Positions 55,345-64,000 of a stretch of DNA of 64,000 nt are shown one piece after another. Below the pieces are notes generated by a model. That model was not told the origin of the DNA, made no database searches, and was given only the letters and a program-made list of their open reading frames with translations. Source of the DNA: Coleophoma eucalyptorum (Eukaryota; Ascomycota; Leotiomycetes; Helotiales; Dermateaceae); the NCBI GenBank assembly GCA_026120035.1, contig JALRME010000016.1:920588-984587 (forward strand). Reading direction: 5' to 3'. The position numbers and the translations under genes were made by a program. Position 1 is the first letter of the stretch. Each line of letters begins with the position of its first letter.

Positions 55345-55553
55345 ATGGCTTCCAAGCAAGTCTGGTCTCGAACGCCTCGAGCAGGAATAGGTTGATCCAG
55401 TAACTGAGGTACTGCTCCTCAAGATATTTCTTATCATATCTATAAAACTCTATCTCGTGGGCCAAATACCAATGGCAGCTACCTCATGTCCCTGCCACCT
55501 GGCTATGTTGAGGCCTATAAGACTCGGTATCCAGTCGTCTATTGGCTTCATGA
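55345..55553 (+). pseudogene. Esterase (PF00756-type) fragment, cut off by an LTR
   Basis: An ATG in the context CACCATGG opens a frame that runs to 55553. It carries two in-frame TGA codons near the start, each explicable by a single C-to-T or G-to-A change. After them it reads GTAPQDISYHIYKT, then SYLMSLPPGYV and TRYPVVYWLHD. The last two blocks are the hallmark of the esterase-D/feruloyl-esterase-like family (LPPGY...RYPVVYLLHG). The frame ends exactly at the first base of LTR copy C, just before the oxyanion-loop Gly. The catalytic domain beyond it is absent. Confidence 0.6.
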
Positions 55554-55839
55554 TGTAAGAACCTGACCTGCTCAGAATAGACAATTGGATAATCCAGGAC
55601 ATTGGACACATGTCATGTGGCCCAGGGCAGTATACATAAGCCAATATGAGCAGAGTCGGAGGGGTTTCGGACCCAGGAAGCATATAAGAGGAACAGGTCA
55701 TGGAAATTGGTTTCTTTCTCCTCTTCTTTTCTTATCTTTTTTGTGTCCTTCGTACGAGACCTATAGGATTTAGTCAATATAAGGTTATTGTGCTCCCAAA
55801 CACCTCTATCATGCCTTTTATCAAATATATGTCCTTACA
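55554..55839 (+). mobile_element. LTR copy C, without target duplication
   Basis: 286 bp, opens TGTAAGAACCTGACC and closes ATGTCCTTACA; closely similar to copies A and B. The flanks are CATGA and AATGC, which do not match, so the two sides were probably brought together by recombination or deletion after insertion. The left flank is an esterase gene fragment; the right flank does not continue it. Confidence 0.82.
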
Positions 55840-57449
55840 AATGCCTAGGTACTACCTTAAACAACTGTACAATCCACAGTGAATGTTATGCATACAAGTC
55901 TCGAGGATGCTGGTCGAGGTACGAGATCTAAAAGATCTAGTGTCTAGTGTCATACGAATATCTAAATAAATAAAACAGGTCCTCGAGTTTAGGATCTTTG
56001 TGCCTAGCTCAAGTAATATTCCTTATAGGTTTAAAAACCACTAGTATTGCCGAAAGGAACGTAGATATAACTATAGTACATTGACTTTGAGCATATAGAC
56101 TCATGACCCTTTGAATGGCTCAAAATAGGTTGTGTCAATTCCGGCGTTGGCAAGAAAAGCATCAAGCTTTGAAAGGCTTTCGATACGTTCTCCAAAACCA
56201 AGTACTGAGCTGTATGTATCTCGTCATTTTTAACTGCCAGAATTCGACATTGCTTGGTAGTAGTGTCTTGTCCGCAGTTAGGATGGGTTTCAGTGCTTCT
56301 TCGCCTCTGATCTTACATTATTGCGGTATGCTAGCGTGCGAGACATTAAGAAAAATTCTTCAGATTGTACACCTCTTTAGGCTGATCAAAATCCAAGAGC
56401 TAAGGTATGGAGTAGGACATTCTCAATTACATATTGACCTGCTATACCTTTATAGTACAGTAGCTCAAGGGACATAGAGAAACGATACTGCATCTATACT
56501 CCTACTAATAGACCTTCAAGTTCTTCTAAGGGGGTTTGGCCTACTCTGGGATGGTTTGTTTAGTAGGTTCGTCTCGTAAAAGCGGATAGACACCGTGCAT
56601 AAGCACAGGGGACAACCGAAGTCAAGGAAGTGTAGCGACAAACATGCCGTATTCAACTTCCTTTTGTAGGAGTGAAATTACCTATAGGTACGGCACTAAA
56701 TTACGTGGATACTAGGCTTAATGTAGGTGTTTTGTAATATCTTCACTATATCTAATCTGGTTGAAATCTTACTAGGTTGGAAAGACATTCTCCGAGCGAG
56801 GCTAGCACCTTGAAAATAAATACAGTATATGAAGATACTTTGGATTGTCAAGGATTTGCATAGGTACATAGTACGGGACTATTCCTTGAAAATGCGCTCG
56901 GTTTAGCAATATTTGAAGGTCTCTATCCAAAAATTGAAGGCGCTTTCCCCTAAGCCCTCAAGGATCTTAGCATAACGATGACCAGCTCCTGTATGAGTAA
57001 ATTTTCGAAGGATAGGGATATTGTCGATAGTACATATTAGCAATATAAGGAAGGAAGTTAAATAAGAAATAATAGGATAATAACAACCAGCACTGTTTAC
57101 CTTTTAGAGCTTACCTTATTTCTTAAGGAAACAAAGTCTATATACAGTATATAGGTAGGACTTAAGCCAGTACATGGAAATAAAACGTACGCTATAGCCT
57201 AGTCCAAGGTTAGGTTTATTAGTGTTTATGAGAAGGACAGGGGTATTGCATGAAATATTACATAAGAGTGGCTTGATACATCAGGCAAGAATAATACGAA
57301 TACCTAGAGGTCTTTTATAAATAATTTAAGTCTAGCTTCATCTTATACTAGGCATAGCTCTGTCTTTATAGCTGATTTGAGCTTAATTCAATCTTAGCTT
57401 AAGCTAAGGCTTCAAGTTGTTGACAGACTTAGGGCTTACTAACTAGCTC
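55840..57449. other. AT-rich interval with one dehydrogenase relic
   Basis: 1.6 kb with no intact gene. A plus-strand frame at 56115-56477 is the shadow of the minus-strand dehydrogenase relic listed separately. From 56480 to 57449 I recognise nothing. Confidence 0.4.
56075..56311 (-). pseudogene. Short-chain dehydrogenase relic
   Basis: The minus strand reads RGEEALKPILTADK, NVEFWQLKMTRY, then after a frame change SSVLGFGERIESLSKLDAFL and ANAGIDTTYFEPF, then a TGA and KVNVL. The string LDAFLANAGI is the SDR NNAG-type motif, and NVEFWQLKM resembles the usual VWQLDM segment before it. The Gly-rich cofactor motif and the YxxxK active site are not found in frame. Possible further N-terminal sequence extends to about 56419. 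Confidence 0.5.
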
Positions 57450-57892
57450 CAGTGGTTCAGGCAGAACCCACTGGTTTCTTAACCAGCCTATATAACCATT
57501 ACGTAATTTTATACTATAGAGGGGGAGAGGTCCCTAAGAAGAGAGGGGGGGTTTCCTTGCTTGATTTTAACTCTAGGATCTAACTTTCAATTTCGACTTT
57601 GAATAAGTCAAAATTAAGAGCTAAGATCGAAAGTTAGAATCGAGAGTTAGAACTAAGAGTTAGAACCAAGACTTAGAATTCAAAGTGTTAATTAATTAAC
57701 AGTCAAAATCTAAGAGAAGAAATCTAAAGTCAAATTAAGAGTTAGAGTCTAAAGTTGAAATTGATAGTCAAAATCTAAGACATACCCCCCCCCCCTCTTT
57801 TGAGACCCCTATATTAAGCAAAAAACCAGTGGTTAACCAGTGGGTAGTTTACAAATTGACAAACCAGCCATGGGTACCCAGTGCGCAGCCTA
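57450..57892. mobile_element. Truncated copy of the hAT-like TIR element
   Basis: The right end GTGCGCAGCCTA and the interior (the AACTCTAGGAT region, GTTAGAATCGAGAG units, the C run near 57787-57797, AACCAGTGG subterminal motifs) match the 853-bp element. The left end with the other TIR is missing, as is part of the left 13-bp array. No flanking duplication can be assigned. It abuts the foldback element at about 57901. Confidence 0.8.
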
Positions 57893-57900
57893 TATATAAG

Positions 57901-58950
57901 AAGCGGCTTATATAATAGATGACTATCATAAAACTTATAATTAATTAATACTAGTTTATAGATAGATTACGTGATTTCATTTAGGTCAGATTTGATCTAG
58001 ATTTGAATCCGATCTAAGTCGGCTTTAAGCCGATGTTTGGCTCAAATCCGCCCTTAGGATAAATAAAAGATACGCTATAGCCTACTCCAGGTTTATTGGT
58101 CTAGATATAAGAGCCTAGCACAAGTCTAAGCTTAAGTAAATTGCCTAAAACATAATTATAGAGCGTAGTCTAAGCTTAGGTGTACGTAAAACGTACTATA
58201 AAATAAAGTGTAAAAGTCGATATAGGTACTACACCTGTTAGATATAGTATAGTACTGTAATATATATAAATTTTATAGTCGAATTGTACTTAGAAACTCA
58301 TTTAACGGTAACCTATGTCGACTTTTACACTTTGTTTTATAGTACGTTTTGCGAAAATCTAAGCTTAGACTACGCTCTGCAATTATGTTTTAGCTAATAA
58401 ACTTAAGCGTAGACTTACATTTAGAGAACTTAAAAATGACTTAACATACAGACTTGTATAAATTAAGATACAAGAACAGGAATAGAGCTTTCTGTCCAAT
58501 TGATACAGGTTCTAAACCACTTATGGATTAAAAAATTGAAGACTAAAAGGATGGATGTAGTGGTGGTTCGTCCTCTCACTATTAGTGGCGAACCTTGTCT
58601 AGTTAATTATTAAAGGGGTATTACTTAAACAGTAGATTGCAATTAAAATTTATAGTTTATCTATACAGTAGTGCGACTCTATATATAGCTCTAACTAGAT
58701 TTGACATAAATATACTTAGAATTTAGCTTAGGCTAATCTGTAGCTAAGCCTCGGCTTAAGGGAGCTAAATCTCCGACTAAGGCAGTCTATCCAAAAGGCC
58801 GATTTGAACCTAACATTGGCTTAAAGCTGACTTAGATTGGATTTAAAGCTAGGTCAAATCCAATTTAAATATAGTCATGTAACTCCGAAACTAAACTATT
58901 GATTAATTATGAATTATATAAAAGTATAGTAGTCTTCTATATAAGCGTCC
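57901..58950. mobile_element. Nested foldback (inverted-repeat) element
   Basis: The outer arms 57901-58050 and 58799-58950 are diverged reverse complements (for example AAGTCGGCTTTAAGCC against GGCTTAAAGCTGACTT). Inside, a much better preserved inverted repeat has arms 58122-58227 and 58311-58416 (about 106 bp each) around an 83-bp loop; landmarks are AAGTCTAAGCTTAAGT at the outer end and ACTTTTACACTTT near the loop. No transposase frame. It may be one foldback element inserted in another; no clear target duplication was found. Confidence 0.7.
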
Positions 58951-59308
58951 TGTAATTTTTTTCTACTAGTCGATTAGAAAAATCGTTATTTTGCAACTCT
59001 AAATTTGACTTTAAATCTAGCTTGGAATTAATTGGTATACCTAAACTGGCATTAACTCAAACTCAAATCGGTTATCAAAATATAGCTAGACCTAGTACAG
59101 AACATAGCGGGGCCCAAGTGACTTGTAAAAGGCCTCTAAAAAATTTACTTTCTTGTTCGTCATGAGGAAATCCGAATTTGCCCTGGAATTTGCCGAAGAT
59201 TATGCATAGTATGTATTGTTCAAATAACTAGAAAGAGACACTCTCAAGACCATTTAATCTAAAATGCTCCCGAAAAGCTTGTTGGTGCCAACTAGATACT
59301 AATGGACA
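58951..59308. other. Spacer between the foldback element and the MFS gene
   Basis: AT-rich, presumably including the MFS transporter 3' UTR. Nothing else seen. Confidence 0.4.
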
Positions 59309-60979
59309 TCAACCCCTGAGGCCAGCAGCCTCCAGCTCTTTCTTTTCATCCGCCGTAAGAGTACTCTTTGCCCGTCCAACATCAACAAATCCCACAAATA
59401 GAAGAAGTCCCAATCCCGCACATCCTGTAGCAAACCAAAACGCCGCCTTGTAGCTTTCTCCAACACCCATATACGCAGTACGCGATACCAAAATGTCAGC
59501 AATCCCAAGAAAAAATCCAATGCCCAAGAAAATAATAACCCAGACAACCGCCCCTGCAAGCCCCTGCTGATTTTTAGGGAGACTGGTAGTGATAAAGACA
59601 TTACTGACGCTGTATGTCACATCGACCCCTAGCGTCGAGCCGATCATAGCAGGGAAGATGTACGCCCAGTAGCTAAAGCGTTCAGGAATGATGGCGAAGA
59701 GCAATACGCTAACTACGTAGCCTGTTCCAGAGGCCACGAGTAACACTTTCCCGGAGAGGAGGTGCAGAGTGAACCCACCCACTGTGGCGAGGATAAGGCC
59801 GCCAACCGCCATAGGCGCGAACCAGACGGTAGTTCGCAGTGCAGAAATGCCTATCACGTCCATGATGCTAGCTTTCTCATCAGATAGGTGCTGGAGGTGT
59901 GAGAAGCCCATTTGTACTTACTAAAAGCTCGCATAGAAGAGATAAATGCCAAAGACTCCATATGTCAAGAAAAGTGCCATGATCAGGGGTTTCATAGCCT
60001 TTATCTTGAAAAGTTCAAAGGGTAGAAGTGGCTGATCTGATATCCACCCCTCAATATAAAATGCACTGCACAGGAATATAAGACCAAGAAGCAGAGTTGT
60101 ATAGATATATGGCGTAGACCAGCCGGAGGGAGCATGTGAGCTATCAGTAATGGCGAAGACGACCAGCAACAAGCCAGGAACAACCGTGACCGCACCCAGC
60201 CAGTCCATTTTGACCTGCTCAAAGCATTGGTCGGTTCGGTCCGAGGGAACACTGACCAGCGTTACCAGGGAAATTACAGCCAGAAGAATTGCAGCGATCC
60301 AGAAGTACCAGCTCCAACGGATATGGTCACCACTGAGACCACCTATAAATATACCAGAAAAAAAGCCAATAGGTGAAAAGGTTCCATAAAGACAGAAGAC
60401 CAGGTTCTTACGTGGTCCGGGTCGGTAAATGGAGCCTAGAAGCATTATGCCAGAGGGTAAGAATGCTGCCGGCCCAAAGCCTTGTAGTGCTCGACAGAAT
60501 GTAAGCATGAAATAGTTTTGACTAAAGCCACCAATGAGGGACCAGACACATAACCATATCAATCCCGATGCGAATACAGTATATGCGCCGTACATCTCAG
60601 CTAAGCGTGCAAAAGGGAGAAGAAAAGCCCCCGTCACCAATGAGAAGACATTGGCTGGCCAAGTGCGTGACTCAGGAGGTATCTCAAATACAAGACTCAG
60701 CGTTGGGAGGATGATAGTAAATCCACTAATAAAGTACTCCTGTAGATGTGAGCTGCGTTCTTATTGCGGATATGACTGGATTACCGCCGACAACATCGAT
60801 CCGAGAATAGCGAAGCAAAACCCGATCTCAGCCCACCAAGTCTTGAATATATCAGGTCGCTGCCTTCCCATCCTTTCAATCTCGACCTGTGTAGGAATAT
60901 GTGTGGGATGCGTCTGAGAAGGACGCTTGTAACTCTCAGATTGATCATTAACCGTGATCTCTAGAGACATAGTAGACAT
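59309..60979 (-). CDS. MFS transporter of the DHA2-like drug:proton antiporter type
   Basis: Plasma-membrane major facilitator transporter. Exons 60979-60785, 60739-59922 and 59867-59309 give 523 aa. The ATG at 60979 is chosen because the 28 codons upstream look like leader sequence. A polar cytoplasmic N-terminus precedes IGFCFAILGSMLSA-EYFISGFTIILPTLS (TM1-2). Motif A-like PFARLAEMYG follows TM2, and GALQGFGPAAFLPSG-like sequence is the motif C region. About 13-14 hydrophobic segments are visible, with paired helices around the junction YASFYIMDVIGISALRT. It has full length and no stops. Substrate unknown; drug or secondary-metabolite export is only the family default. Confidence 0.87.
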
Positions 60980-61625
60980 GGCAAAGAGGTTCCTGACGTA
61001 TACAGTCGTACAATACAACGGGCAAGCCATCAAGGCTGCCGGAAGACATTTATATAATCGCAAGTAAATTAGATAAGTCCATAATTGTAGATCATCTAGA
61101 GAAGTGGCGACAGGCCTAACTAGCTTAGGTGCAGGAGGAGCCCTCGGCGGTACAACCTCTACCTTACAGCGTGCGCTTTATTGCCCGAAAGAGGCTTCAA
61201 AGAGGCTGGACTACGGAACTTAGTAGAAGGATGATAAATCACGATGTTTTGGTAGAATGGCTTAACAGTTGTAGGAGTTAAAAAGGACGGGACGTCGAGG
61301 TGAGTTGTTAGGACGCTGCTCCGAAAGAGGATGCCAAGACGCAATATGTGCATTAGCCTTCGCGCGGCCCTTAACCCTTTTCATCACATCTCTTCGTCTC
61401 CTCGAAACACCATTGTATTGGATGAATGTCCATGGCTAGAAAAAAGTAGAGTAGTTGTATGGTTTTTATATATAGTGGTTCGTAAGTAATCTCATACCTC
61501 AATGGCTTTCAGGCATGAATGCAGGAAAATCACCAATTATCATGGCTTCAGCGGACTGTGTCTATCTCGGCTAAGTACTCAGTAGTCATTCGGGTCGCCC
61601 CGTACTTTCCCGTGCCGTCTACACC
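60980..61625. other. MFS promoter / UGM pseudogene 3' flank
   Basis: 646 bases. A 64-codon minus-strand frame at 61159-61353 has no recognised motif. No repeat seen. Confidence 0.4.
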
Positions 61626-63863
<2,238 letters not shown>

Positions 63864-64000
63864 TGTTGGTTCACCCTACGGTGAACGCTGTCTAATCTCT
63901 ATCGAGTACTCGGATCAGAGTCCGGTTCACCAGGAGTTCGAGCTCGACTCCGTAGGGTATTAGGTTCACGCTGGACCTATGTAATCGGTGAGACGATAGA
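63864..64000 (+). repeat. Possible edge of another repeat/LTR
   Basis: The composition changes sharply from TA-rich to mixed at TGTTGGTTCACCC (63864). The block contains a 7-bp hairpin (GTTCACC...GGTGAAC) and several GTTCACC/GTTCGAG motifs. A TGTTG start fits a copia-type LTR, but the window ends before its other end. Confidence 0.25.

Noticed and set aside
55105..55553. Idea that sequence left of LTR copy C is the retroelement interior
   Set aside because: It reads as an esterase N-terminus (SYLMSLPPGYV, TRYPVVYWLHD), and no gag-pol, primer-binding site or polypurine tract is visible.
59299..59601. 100-codon minus-strand frame
   Set aside because: Out-of-frame shadow of the MFS transporter; Leu/Arg-rich.

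Overview
This window is from the nuclear genome of a filamentous ascomycete (Pezizomycotina; a Leotiomycete-like fungus is plausible but not proven). The evidence is short spliceosomal introns (mostly 50-70 nt) with GTAAGT/GTATGT-type donors, fungal versions of BCK1, TAN1, COQ9, UTP22, a cystathionine gamma-synthase and SRP14, and AT-rich repeat blocks whose decayed genes carry C-to-T/G-to-A type stop codons, as expected of repeat-induced point mutation (RIP). No prokaryotic features, CRISPR array, rRNA or tRNA gene was recognised.

Region 1 (1-44.4 kb) is a conserved housekeeping block. In order: SGT1/ecdysoneless family (partial, +), a degenerate APH-fold protein (-), TAN1 (-), pyruvate decarboxylase (-), the BCK1-type MAPKKK (+), TSR4/PDCD2-like (+), eIF3k (-), UTP22 (-), cystathionine gamma-synthase (+), SMC6 (+), COQ9 (-), a three-RRM SR/RGG protein of the GBP2/HRB1 type (+), SRP14 (-), SGD1/NOM1-like (+), RSA3 (-) and a bilirubin-oxidase-type multicopper oxidase (-). 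I rebuilt the exon structures by hand from splice sites, reading frame and family motifs. They show a 17-nt exon, an 8-nt exon, a 4-nt first coding exon and two GC-AG introns. Several genes serve ribosome production, translation or protein targeting (TSR4, UTP22, SGD1, RSA3, eIF3k, SRP14), but they are interspersed with unrelated genes and are not an operon.

Region 2 (about 44.4-64 kb) is an AT-rich, repeat-rich accessory block. Only two genes look intact: a secreted-type B carboxylesterase and an MFS transporter. Around them are relics: a UDP-galactopyranose mutase pseudogene without its N-terminus, a PF00756-type esterase fragment cut exactly at an LTR, a short-chain dehydrogenase relic, and unrecognised coding-like relics. 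Mobile elements include two solo LTRs with perfect 5-bp target duplications, a third LTR without one, an 853-bp non-autonomous TIR element with a perfect 8-bp target duplication (hAT-like), a truncated second copy of that element, and a nested foldback element. A pogo-like transposase relic lies separately, near 25.6 kb.

Best reading: a stable gene block next to a decaying accessory region where lipid/sugar/xenobiotic-type enzyme genes are being lost through repeat insertion and RIP-like mutation. I see no convincing new defence-like or replication system. The most unusual items are the micro-exons, the repeat architecture and the unrecognised relics.
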